Source of the DNA: Candidatus Methylobacter favarea
GTDB lineage: Bacteria > Pseudomonadota > Gammaproteobacteria > Methylococcales > Methylomonadaceae
Direction of reading: 5' to 3'
Assembly: GCF_902806695.1 (NCBI RefSeq)
Contig: NZ_CADCXN010000057.1
Location: 1-43,900, forward strand
Length of the DNA stretch: 43,900 nt
The notes under the pieces were generated by a model. It did not search any database and was not told the DNA's origin. It worked only from the letters and a program-made list of their open reading frames with translations. Of the stretch, positions 1 to 6,985 are shown one piece after another. Every line of letters starts with the position of its first letter. Position 1 is the stretch's first letter. Both the position numbers and the translations under genes were made by a program.

Positions 1-1625
1 TCCAGCACCGCCGGCCGATCAGCGTTAAGCGCGCGCTCCCATGCATCGGCCAGCTGTTCCGGCTGATCGACGCGCAAGCCGTGTAAGCCGATCAGCTCGG
101 CATAACGCGCATACAGGAAATCCGGCAATTCCTGCGAAGCTTCAAATTTCGGATCGCCCTGCATTGCCCGTTGCTCCCAGGTTACCTGATTCAAATCACG
201 GTTATTCAGTACCATGACCACCAGCCGCGAATCACTCCAGCGCCGCCAGTACTTCGCAATAGTTATCAATTCATTAAGGCCGTTCATTTGCATCGCGCCG
301 TCGCCGACCAGGGCAATCGCCACGCGTTCGGGATGCGCGAATTTTGCCGCAATCGCATAAGGCACGCCCGGCCCCATGGTCGCGAGCCCTCCCGATAACG
401 AAGCCATCATGCCTTGGCGGATTTTCAGATCGCGCGCATACCAGTTGGCGGCAGATCCGGAATCGCAGGTCAGTATGCAGTCATCGGGCAGCCGCGGCGA
501 TAGTTCCCAAAAGACGCGTTGCGGATTGATCGGATTAGCTGACTCCATAGCCCGTTCCTCTATCGTTTCCCACCACTTCGCGACATTTTTTTCAATGCGC
601 TCGCGCCAGCTGCGGTCTTCTTTCCTGCGCAAAAGCGGGATCAGCAGTCTGAGCGTTTCGACGCTGTCGCCGACCAGGTTCACTTCCATCGGATAGCGGA
701 TGCTGATCATGCGGCCGTTAATATCAATCTGCACGCCGCGCGCCTGCCCTTCCTCAGGCAAAAATTCGGAATAGGGAAAGCTCGACCCGATCATCAGCAA
801 GGTATCGCACTCCATCATCATGTCATAGCTAGGCTTGGTGCCCAGCAGACCGATGGCTCCCGTTACATAAGGAATATCATCAGGCACGGCGGCTTTACCC
901 AGCAAGGCTTTGGCAATGCCGGCCCCGAGCAGGTCAGCTGCCTCGAGCACTTCGTTTGTGGCGTGCAGCGCTCCGGCCCCGACCAGCATGGCCACTTTGC
1001 CGCCTGCGTTAAGCACGTCGGCGGCGCGTTGCAATTCTCCGCTGTGAGGAACGGTGCAAGGCGGCTCGTACCCGAGACCTGAATGCACCGTGCCATGCTC
1101 GTGAGGCGGCGTTTCGGCATCCAACTCCTGAACATCGTTAGGGATGATAATACAGCATACATTACGCTCAGCTTGCGCAATGCGCATGGCCCGATCGATA
1201 ATGTGGCGCATTTGCGCGGCAGTCGTCGCCATATGCACGTATTCATGAGCGACATCCTTGAACAACGAAATCAGGTCGACTTCCTGCTGGTAATCTCCGC
1301 CCAAGGTCATTCGATTCTGCTGACCGACGATGGCGACCACCGGCTGATGGTCGAGCTTGGCGTCATAGAGCCCGTTCAGCAAATGAATCGCGCCAGGCCC
1401 CGAAGTAGCGAGGCATACCCCGACTTCGCCGGTGAATTTGGCGTGCGCGCACGCCATAAAAGCTGCCATTTCCTCATGCCGCACCTGAATAAAGTCGATC
1501 TTGCCGTTGGCGCTGTTCAACGCGCCTATAATGCCGTTTATGCCATCGCCCGGATAACCGAATATGCGCTTGACGCCCCAGTCGGATAAACGCTGCACTA
1601 AAAAGTCGCTGACATTTTTACTCAT
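1..1625 (-). CDS. Thiamine-diphosphate-dependent enzyme, pyruvate oxidase/acetolactate synthase-like (3' end outside window)
   Basis: Reading from an ATG at 1625 behind an AGGAGA ribosome site, about 541 codons are present and the gene continues past the left edge. The N-terminus has the ThDP-binding pattern of the POX/ALS family: YPGDGIN near residues 24-30 and the catalytic glutamate in RHEEMAAF near 51. A central FAD/nucleotide-type domain follows, then the C-terminal GDG...NN magnesium-ThDP motif near residue 440. Family members decarboxylate pyruvate or related 2-keto acids; the exact substrate cannot be read from sequence. The start lies 10 bases after the stop of the metallothionein gene, so the two are probably co-transcribed. 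It belongs to the chromosomal flank, not the plasmid. Seen: motifs and reading frame. Inferred: PoxB-like activity. Confidence 0.88.
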   Translation of the reverse strand, partial: MSKNVSDFLVQRLSDWGVKRIFGYPGDGINGIIGALNSANGKIDFIQVRHEEMAAFMACAHAKFTGEVGVCLATSGPGAIHLLNGLYDAKLDHQPVVAIVGQQNRMTLGGDYQQEVDLISLFKDVAHEYVHMATTAAQMRHIIDRAMRIAQAERNVCCIIIPNDVQELDAETPPHEHGTVHSGLGYEPPCTVPHSGELQRAADVLNAGGKVAMLVGAGALHATNEVLEAADLLGAGIAKALLGKAAVPDDIPYVTGAIGLLGTKPSYDMMMECDTLLMIGSSFPYSEFLPEEGQARGVQIDINGRMISIRYPMEVNLVGDSVETLRLLIPLLRRKEDRSWRERIEKNVAKWWETIEERAMESANPINPQRVFWELSPRLPDDCILTCDSGSAANWYARDLKIRQGMMASLSGGLATMGPGVPYAIAAKFAHPERVAIALVGDGAMQMNGLNELITIAKYWRRWSDSRLVVMVLNNRDLNQVTWEQRAMQGDPKFEASQELPDFLYARYAELIGLHGLRVDQPEQLADAWERALNADRPAVL

Positions 1626-1635
1626 GGCGTCTCCT

Positions 1636-1803
1636 CTACTCACGCTGGCATGCTGAATGCCCGCAGGCGCAGACGTCACTGTTTTGCTGCTCCTCGCAGC
1701 TGTCACAGCAGTATGTTTCGCCTGGCTTTACCTGGCAGTTACAAGAGGGATTAGCGCAAGTTGAGTTATCTTGATTCGCCGAGTCGCGGGTTACAGGGTT
1801 CAT
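1636..1803 (-). CDS. Small bacterial metallothionein-like protein, 55 aa
   Basis: A 55-residue ORF with nine cysteines (residues 16, 21, 23, 32, 33, 36, 46, 48, 52) and a histidine at 49. The arrangement CNC, then YCCDSCEE, then CACGHSACQ matches the SmtA/BmtA family (Metallothio_Pro), in which nine Cys plus His bind a zinc or cadmium cluster in the cytoplasm. The ATG at 1803 is preceded by a GGGAGA ribosome site. The stop is 10 bases before the next ATG, suggesting an operon with the ThDP enzyme. Its length and Cys count are normal for the family. A metal-efflux gene and its MerR regulator lie about 1.3-2 kb away but on a separate transposon, so a shared role is only suggestive. Confidence 0.82.
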   Translation of the reverse strand: MNPVTRDSANQDNSTCANPSCNCQVKPGETYCCDSCEEQQNSDVCACGHSACQRE

Positions 1804-2392
1804 GGCATTCTCCCGGGGAAAAATTTGAATGGCTGGAAAACAAGTCCCTATCTTTATGGTCGGGCCGGCAATGACCAGGATAATACCGGCTGGTTTTGTC
1901 TCGCCTGCCGCCCTAATACGTCATGGCTATGGATAAGCTTATTCAGGACTCCGGTTCAGTGGTATTTTTTGTACACGAAATTAATTGCGCTTTATGTACG
2001 CCAGGCAACTTAAATTTAAATTATTTAAAGGATGGGTTAGGTCGCTTGCATTTTGATGTCCCGCCTTCAAAGACCCCAGTCAGTTAATCGGGCTGGCATG
2101 GATTATTCGCAGGATCAGACGCCAGAGGCGCGGATTTATCAGTCCAGTCTGTCAATTTATCAAACGAGGCCAGTTTAAGGGGTACTTACCACATAGCTGT
2201 CAAAAGTGCCATCTTCGCCATATAGATCAAGTTAGTTCAATATAATCAACATACTAACGTTTTTTTTATTTAAACTACCAATAGAGCAAGCCCTAGTGAT
2301 AGTTTAAAAAAAGCGATAAAGACTCTCTTTAGAGTTATATTTTAATTTAGATAGCTTTTCTATCACAACTACTAGACTCTTATGATAGAAGA
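1804..2392. other. Intergenic region with AT-rich recombinase upstream zone
   Basis: No convincing gene. From 2220 the DNA turns very AT-rich and contains short inverted repeats: GATAG-cttt-CTATC near 2350 and AGACTC/GAGTT around 2327, plus several GATAG words up to the recombinase start. Small serine recombinases often have their crossover site directly upstream, so 2270-2392 could be a res-like site; this is inference. The metallothionein promoter should lie at 1810-1900 on the minus strand, but I cannot assign its boxes. Confidence 0.35.
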
Positions 2393-2950
2393 ATGATCAT
2401 TGGTTACGCACGCACATCAACGGTCGACCAAATGGCCGGTTTTGAATCTCAGATTACTGACCTTCAAAGTATCGGTTGCGAAAAGGTCTTTCAGGAACAG
2501 GTCTCGTCGGTCGGCAACCGGGTACAACTCGATGCCGCATTAGAGTTTGTCCGGGAAGGCGATGTCCTGGTGGTGACCAAACTGGATCGCTTAGCCCGTT
2601 CGGTGCGGGACTTAATGACTATAATTCATAAGCTTGAACGTAAACAAGTCGGTTTGCGTATTTTGAATTTGGGCATGGATACCCAAACTACAACGGGTAA
2701 GTTAATGTTGACCATTTTAGGTGGCGTCGCTCAATTCGAACGTGAAATGATGCTTGAGCGACAACGCGAGGGTGTCGCCAAGGCAAAAGGGGAAGGCAAA
2801 TATACGGGTCGAAAACCGATTGACACCACCCGCCAGGCAGCAATTATCCGCTTAAATACTGAGGGTCTGACCAAGGCCGAGATTGCCAATCAGGTTGGCG
2901 TGGGTGAAGTTACGGTTTATAGGGTATTGGCTAAAACTAGGAAAGCTTAA
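2393..2950 (+). CDS. Serine recombinase (resolvase/invertase family)
   Basis: A 185-residue small serine recombinase. The catalytic serine is Ser9 in YARTSTVDQ. The catalytic-domain blocks follow in order: VREGDVLVVTKLDRLARS (about 54-71), a GKLMLTILGGVAQFERE helix (about 101-118), the arginine-rich RQREG, then a GRKP linker and a C-terminal helix-turn-helix (about 150-182). This is the full length for a resolvase or invertase. It lies outside the Tn3 inverted repeat at 3031, so it belongs to another element or to the chromosome. Its ATG is preceded by GATAGAAG, a weak ribosome site. Whether it resolves, inverts or transposes DNA cannot be told from sequence. Confidence 0.9.
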   Translation: MIIGYARTSTVDQMAGFESQITDLQSIGCEKVFQEQVSSVGNRVQLDAALEFVREGDVLVVTKLDRLARSVRDLMTIIHKLERKQVGLRILNLGMDTQTTTGKLMLTILGGVAQFEREMMLERQREGVAKAKGEGKYTGRKPIDTTRQAAIIRLNTEGLTKAEIANQVGVGEVTVYRVLAKTRKA

Positions 2951-3030
2951 TATACTGATTATATTGAATTATAATATTACACCGGTCGAAGATGGCGGTT
3001 TTTGCAGCTATGTGGTAACTACCCCTATTA

Positions 3031-3068
3031 GGGGTAGCTGCAGAATTCGGAAAAAATCGTACGCTAAG
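3031..3068 (+). repeat. Left 38-bp terminal inverted repeat of a Tn3-family transposon
   Basis: The 38-bp stretch begins GGGGTAGC and ends ACGCTAAG, the outer and inner ends typical of Tn3-family terminal repeats. The outer GGGGTAG is mirrored by CTACCCC at 3019-3025 across TATTA (3026-3030), which could be the 5-bp target site. No matching right repeat was found because the transposase end is missing. Confidence 0.75.
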
Positions 3069-3109
3069 AGCTGCCACCCCTTTGTTGGTTAGTGTGATGC
3101 GACATTAAA

Positions 3110-3727
3110 CTATGCGGGTGCCCGTAACGTGTGCAGCGACTGACGCAGTACGCTGAATGCAGAGTGTAGGAATAGTATGGCGATGAGGCCGCCGACGCCA
3201 ATGTCAGGCCAGCGCGATGCCAGCAGATAGCTGCTTCCGGCTGCTAACAAAACCCCAACATTCGCAATCAAGTCGTTGCGCGAGCATAGCCAGGTCGAAC
3301 TCATGTTGAGATTGTCGTCGCGATGCCGATACAGCAGCAAAAAGCATATTAGGTTGGCGAGCAGTGCTAGGCCGCCGATGAGCGCCATCGTTTCGACTCC
3401 TGGCATGAGGGGAACATACACTTTATAGGCAGCTTCCCCAAGCACGCCGAGTCCGAAAGCCAACATGAATGCCCCTTTGGCAAGAGCGGCGCCGGCCTGC
3501 CAGCGCGCCGAGCGTTCCAGCACGAACAGACTAAAGCCATACACCAAAGCATCGCCCAGCATATCGAGCGCATCGGCCAACAGCGAGGTTGAATGGGCCA
3601 GTAAACCGGCCGCGCCTTCGATAAAGAACATTGCCGTATTGATGGCCAGTACGATCCATAGCACGCGACTGTGGCTCCGGCGCATGGCGGTTAACGCACA
3701 ACTCTTATTTTCACAACAATTGGTCAT
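3110..3727 (-). CDS. Cation diffusion facilitator (CDF)-type metal efflux transporter
   Basis: A 205-residue inner-membrane protein with about six hydrophobic segments. The paired acidic metal-site motifs of CDF proteins are seen: STSLLADALDMLGDAL (about 47-62) and CSRNDLIANVGVLLAA (about 148-163), plus a Cys-rich N-terminus (CCENKSC). It is shorter than classical CzcD-type proteins and lacks the long cytoplasmic tail, as in transposon-borne versions. Start ATG at 3727 follows GAGGAC. The divergently transcribed CadR/PbrR-type regulator and the 19-bp-spaced promoter between them indicate induction by a divalent metal (Cd, Pb or Zn). Family assignment is firm; metal specificity is inference from the regulator. 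Confidence 0.88.
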   Translation of the reverse strand: MTNCCENKSCALTAMRRSHSRVLWIVLAINTAMFFIEGAAGLLAHSTSLLADALDMLGDALVYGFSLFVLERSARWQAGAALAKGAFMLAFGLGVLGEAAYKVYVPLMPGVETMALIGGLALLANLICFLLLYRHRDDNLNMSSTWLCSRNDLIANVGVLLAAGSSYLLASRWPDIGVGGLIAILFLHSAFSVLRQSLHTLRAPA

Positions 3728-3779
3728 TTTTCGTCCTCATACTGTCATGCAAGCCGGCAATCCGCCCTGATCCTTGCCC

Positions 3780-3810
3780 ATTTAAAACCCTCTAGTTACT
3801 ATAGAGTCAA
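3780..3810 (-). promoter_or_regulatory. MerR-type promoter/operator of the efflux gene
   Basis: On the minus strand a -35 TTGACT (3805-3810) and a -10 TTAAAT (3780-3785) are separated by 19 bp. This over-long spacer is the mark of MerR-activated promoters. The spacer holds the imperfect dyad ACCCTCTAG...CTATAGAGT, close to known CadR/PbrR operators. Confidence 0.75.
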
Positions 3811-3842
3811 ATGCAAAATGCGGATGAGGTGAAACTGTCCCT

Positions 3843-4268
3843 ATGACCAACCGATTGAAAATAGGCGAATTGGCCAGTATGACGGGTTGCCGGGTGGTAA
3901 CCATCCGTTACTATGAGCAAGAGGGGCTGCTACAGAAGCCAGCTCGCTCGGAGGGCAACTATCGTTTATACACGCATGAACACCTTGAGCGGCTTCATTT
4001 CATTCGTCATTGCCGATCGATGGAGATGACGCTCGAAGACATTCGACGGCTGCTCAAATTCCGGGACACACCGGATGAAGACTGCAGCGAGGTAGACGCG
4101 TTACTTGATCAGCACATTCGGGAGGTGGCAGATCGGATCAAGCAACTCAAATCACTGGAAAGACAGTTGAGAGACTTGCGGGGTCAATGCCGCAGCGCCC
4201 GAGCCACCAAGGATTGTAGAATCTTGCTGAGCCTGTATTCGGAACCAGACGAGCAATCACAACGATAA
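3843..4268 (+). CDS. MerR-family metal-responsive regulator, CadR/PbrR type
   Basis: A 141-residue protein with an N-terminal MerR winged helix (IGELASMTGCRVVTIRYYEQ, residues 7-26) and a dimerisation coiled coil. Three cysteines at 81 (DEDCSEV), 116 (GQCRSA) and 125 (KDCRIL) correspond to the three-Cys metal site of CadR/PbrR proteins, which sense Cd(II) or Pb(II). It faces away from the CDF transporter, and a MerR-type promoter with 19-bp spacing lies in the shared intergenic region. It probably represses and activates that promoter and its own. Family call is firm; choice of metal is inferred. Confidence 0.9.
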   Translation: MTNRLKIGELASMTGCRVVTIRYYEQEGLLQKPARSEGNYRLYTHEHLERLHFIRHCRSMEMTLEDIRRLLKFRDTPDEDCSEVDALLDQHIREVADRIKQLKSLERQLRDLRGQCRSARATKDCRILLSLYSEPDEQSQR

Positions 4269-4269
4269 T

Positions 4270-4463
4270 AGTACATCTGCATTTAAATTGGCCCGATCAG
4301 AATTAGAGCGACCCTGCACATTCGACTGTTGGTGTCCGAATGAACTATACCCTAACCTGATGTCAGGTTATGCACTGTTTTGACGTCAGGATAGAGTATG
4401 TTTTTGCAAATATTGACACATGCCGCCTAAGGCTATAGAGTTCATCCTGACACTTTTGGTTTT
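4270..4463. other. Presumed res site of the Tn3-family transposon
   Basis: Noncoding DNA upstream of tnpR, where Tn3-family res sites lie. It contains several dyads built on TGTCAGG/CCTGA words: CCTGATGTCAGG near 4357, TGACGTCAGGATA near 4380 and ATCCTGACAC near 4443. These are compatible with three resolvase-dimer sites, but I cannot delimit the subsites. Confidence 0.5.
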
Positions 4464-4478
4464 TTGAGGGCTGTTCAT

Positions 4479-5039
4479 TTGCAAGGGCATCGGGTTGGTT
4501 ACATCAGAGTCAGCTCGTTCGACCAAAATCCGGAACGGCAACTGGAACAGGTCGAGGTCAGTAAGGTGTTTACCGATAAGGCTTCCGGCAAAGACACCGA
4601 GCGCCCAGCCTTGGAAGAATTGCTGGCGTTTGTCCGAGAAGGCGATACGGTCGTGGTGCATAGCATGGACCGGTTGGCGAGAAATCTGGATGACTTGCGA
4701 CGCTTGGTGCAGCAGTTAACCAAGCGCGGCATACGCATAGAATTCGTCAAGGAATGCCTCACGTTCACCGGCGAAGATTCTCCGATGGCCAATTTATTGC
4801 TGTCGGTCATGGGGGCGTTTGCAGAGTTCGAACGGGCTCTGATCCGCGAACGGCAGCGCGAAGGCATTGCATTGGCCAAACAGCGCGGCGCTTACCGGGG
4901 GCGCAAGAAATCGCTATCGCCAGAACAAGTACTAGAACTCCAGCAGCGAGCCAGTAACGGCGAGCAAAAAGCAAAGTTGGCCCGCGAGTATAGTATTAGC
5001 AGGGAAACCCTATACCAATATTTAAAAATTACTGAGTAA
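4479..5039 (+). CDS. tnpR: Tn3-family resolvase TnpR
   Basis: Serine resolvase of about 186 residues. The N-terminus [20 protein letters not shown] matches Tn3-family TnpR, with the nucleophile in [20 protein letters not shown] and [19 protein letters not shown] follow, then a C-terminal helix-turn-helix. I chose the TTG at 4479 because GAGGG lies 8 bases upstream and the product then begins at the family's usual N-terminus; a TTG at 4464 is the alternative. It ends two bases before tnpA, so both are one transcript. It resolves transposition cointegrates at a res site. Confidence 0.9.
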   Translation: MQGHRVGYIRVSSFDQNPERQLEQVEVSKVFTDKASGKDTERPALEELLAFVREGDTVVVHSMDRLARNLDDLRRLVQQLTKRGIRIEFVKECLTFTGEDSPMANLLLSVMGAFAEFERALIRERQREGIALAKQRGAYRGRKKSLSPEQVLELQQRASNGEQKAKLAREYSISRETLYQYLKITE

Positions 5040-5041
5040 TT

Positions 5042-5746
5042 ATGTCCAGGCGCTCGGTATTGTCTGCTACGGAGCTGGCCAGTTTACTGGCCTTGCCCGA
5101 CACTCAAGACGACTTGATCCGCCATTACACTTTCAATGAATCCGACTGGGCCCTGATTCGACAGCGCCGAGGCGACGCTAACCGTCTCGGTTTCGCGGTG
5201 CAACTCTGCCTGTTGCGCTACCCTGGTTACGCGTTAGCTGCGAATGCAACTGTAGCGGAATCGGTGATCCACTGGATAGCCGGCCAAATCAAGACCGATC
5301 CCAGCGCTTGGCGAAAATACGGCGAGCGCGATGAAACGCGGCGCGAACATTTCCAGGAACTGCGCGGTTATCTTGGATTATCGGCCTTCGGATTATCCGA
5401 TTTTCGGTTTCTGGTGAAAACGCTGGCCGATCTTGCCATGCAGACAGATAAGGGTGTGGTGTTAGCGGCTCATGCCTTGGAAGGGCTTCGGCAACGCAAG
5501 GTAATTTTACCAACGCTTACCGTGATCGAGCGCGCCTGTGCCGAAGCCATCACTCGCGCGAATCGCAGCATCTACCGGGCATTGGCTCAGCCGCTCACAG
5601 CGCTGCATCGACAACGGTTCGACGAGCTGCTGAAAATCAAGTCGGATTCCAACACGACTTGGTTGAGTTGGTTACGCCAGTCGCCATTGAAGCCCAATTC
5701 CCGCTATATGCTGGAGCACATCCGCTGCGAGACAGGAGTCGAGTAG
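5042..5746 (+). pseudogene. tnpA: Tn3-family transposase TnpA, N-terminal fragment
   Basis: The first about 228 codons match the N-terminal DNA-binding region of Tn3-family transposases ([20 protein letters not shown], later [14 protein letters not shown]). Full-length proteins have about 950-1000 residues. After MLEHI the similarity stops and the frame ends at 5746 with a few unrelated residues. The catalytic DDE domain is missing, so the protein cannot transpose. The break point is around 5730. Nothing resembling the lost part appears elsewhere in the window. Confidence 0.9.
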
Positions 5747-5970
5747 TCCCCAGAAGCGATAGGGCATGTGTTTTCACGAAGCGGCTTTTGGCGGAGTGAA
5801 AATGCAGGCTTTACGACATCGCGTCGAGTCATTGCGAGAATGATGCTGGGTACCCCTTGTTGGGTGCCCAGCGAAAGAAGCAGGACGGCTGGGGCAGCCG
5901 CAGGCATGAGCGGTCGCGTGATTTTTGCCGCTTGTTGGGCAGGGACGTCCATAAAAGCTTTCGCAAAAAT
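5747..5970. other. Unassigned DNA between the transposase break and the MITE
   Basis: About 220 bp with no gene I can support; short open frames on both strands have no family features. The sequence contains GGGTACCCCTTGTTGGGTGCCC, which could fold as a hairpin around 5850. It may be a dispersed chromosomal repeat fragment. It ends in AAAAT directly against the MITE. Confidence 0.4.
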
Positions 5971-6173
5971 GGACTAGCGGGAGCATTTGAACAGAAACTT
6001 ACGCTTTGGGTAAACAAGGAATGCTAATTTTATAAAAAAACAATGTTTTATATCCTCCACAAACACCGCGAATTTGATTGTTTATGGAACAAGTAACTTT
6101 AAATATATCTTATTGATAAGGCTAAAAAATAAATCGTAACCGTAATTCTTTGTTCAAATGCTCCCGCCAGTCC
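5971..6173 (+). mobile_element. 203-bp MITE-like element, left copy
   Basis: Bounded by near-perfect terminal inverted repeats: the left end GGACTAGCGGGAGCATTTGA is the reverse complement of the right end except for one base. The interior is AT-rich and has no transposase. An identical copy in the same orientation lies at 41279-41481. The plasmid-side flank is GCAAT (6174-6178), matched by GCAAT at 41274-41278 beside the other copy, i.e. a 5-bp target duplication. The chromosome-side flank is AAAAT. The element supplies the last 17 codons and stop of the lipoprotein gene that enters it. Confidence 0.85.
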
Positions 6174-6985
6174 GCAATAAACTCCCCTTCCGCTTGAGAG
6201 AAGATTTTAATCATTGCCGGATTTACGCCAATATCCATAAGATAATTGCGGGCGGCCATTGCCCGGCCTTGCGCAATCTTTGCGTCCATTGGTCCCGCGA
6301 TTCGTGAATCTGTAAAACCCGTGATGGCTATAGGGGTGTTGTCTTTCGGTATTTCATCGAGCGCGAAGGCTTCTATATCGCTTGGTTTAAAGGTTGTGCT
6401 GTACCGTGGGAACGTCACTTGCAGCATGATTGTATCCATGCCTTCTACGCGGCGCTCGATTGCTTCGAGCTTCGCGTTCAGATCATCGTATGTCGCCCGT
6501 GAATTGCTCTTTTTTAGCGCCTGGCGGATTTCGCTAAGTTGTTGCTTCGATAATGCAATAAAAGAAGCAAGATCGTTCTCGTTGCTTGGTTGTACTTTTA
6601 CTGGTTCCGGCTTGTTGTGCGGTTCAGTCGGGGTTGATAACGGCGTTGAGTAAACATAGGTTTGTGTCGCAGGAACGGCGGTAAACCTGACTGATCGGCC
6701 ATTGATATTAGCTGTAAAAGTGTTGTAAAGGCGATCCAGGCGATAATAACGGCCTACCTCTTCATACGGAATTGAGTTTCCTTTTTCGTCGTGTAGACTC
6801 AAAAAGAATGGTGAATCCGCGCATTCAAGAATGGTACGGTCACTGTAGATGTAGGCTCTCGCGTCCGTTACTGATCCAACAGCGGTATAGTGCGGACTCA
6901 CGCGGCGCGGTGTTCCGCTGGGTGTAGCGCAGCCGGTGATGGCCGCGCTGATTGCCAATGCTAGGGCGATTTGTTTGATTTTCAT
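6122..6985 (-). CDS. OmpA-like T4SS-associated lipoprotein, C-terminus replaced by MITE sequence
   Basis: Begins with a lipoprotein signal ending in ITGC (Cys19). A proline-rich linker and short coiled coil (about 120-175) follow, then an OmpA-like peptidoglycan-binding region (TPIAITGFTDSRIAGPMDAK, GRAMAARNYLMDIG). The domain should end with a NRRVEI-type motif, but after GEFI (residue 270) the frame enters the MITE and ends with 17 unrelated residues. The original tail is at 41201-41278. The start overlaps the stop of the LPD7 gene by four bases, making it the last gene of the transfer operon. It probably anchors the secretion channel to the cell wall; the altered tail may impair it. Confidence 0.85.
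   Translation of the reverse strand: MKIKQIALALAISAAITGCATPSGTPRRVSPHYTAVGSVTDARAYIYSDRTILECADSPFFLSLHDEKGNSIPYEEVGRYYRLDRLYNTFTANINGRSVRFTAVPATQTYVYSTPLSTPTEPHNKPEPVKVQPSNENDLASFIALSKQQLSEIRQALKKSNSRATYDDLNAKLEAIERRVEGMDTIMLQVTFPRYSTTFKPSDIEAFALDEIPKDNTPIAITGFTDSRIAGPMDAKIAQGRAMAARNYLMDIGVNPAMIKIFSQAEGEFIADWREHLNKELRLRFIF

Larger units (their letters stand above)
3031..5730. mobile_element. Truncated Tn3-family transposon carrying metal-efflux cargo
   Basis: Order: left inverted repeat, a cation diffusion facilitator gene on the minus strand, a divergent MerR regulator, a presumed res site (4270-4478), tnpR, then tnpA cut off after about 228 codons. The rest of tnpA and the right repeat are absent. 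About 240 bp beyond the break lies the MITE at the plasmid junction, so the transposon was damaged before or during the events that placed the plasmid here. Confidence 0.8.

Noticed and set aside
1771-2013. 80-codon open frame on the plus strand upstream of the recombinase
   Set aside because: It starts antisense to the metallothionein gene, has no ribosome site and no family features.
3465-3770. 101-codon plus-strand frame opposite the CDF gene
   Set aside because: Antisense shadow of the transporter, crossing the MerR-type promoter region.
4499-4879. 126-codon minus-strand frame opposite tnpR
   Set aside because: Antisense shadow of a clear resolvase gene without its own start signals.
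5768-5986. Short open frames on both strands between tnpA and the MITE
   Set aside because: No domain or ribosome site. They overlap each other and cross the MITE boundary.
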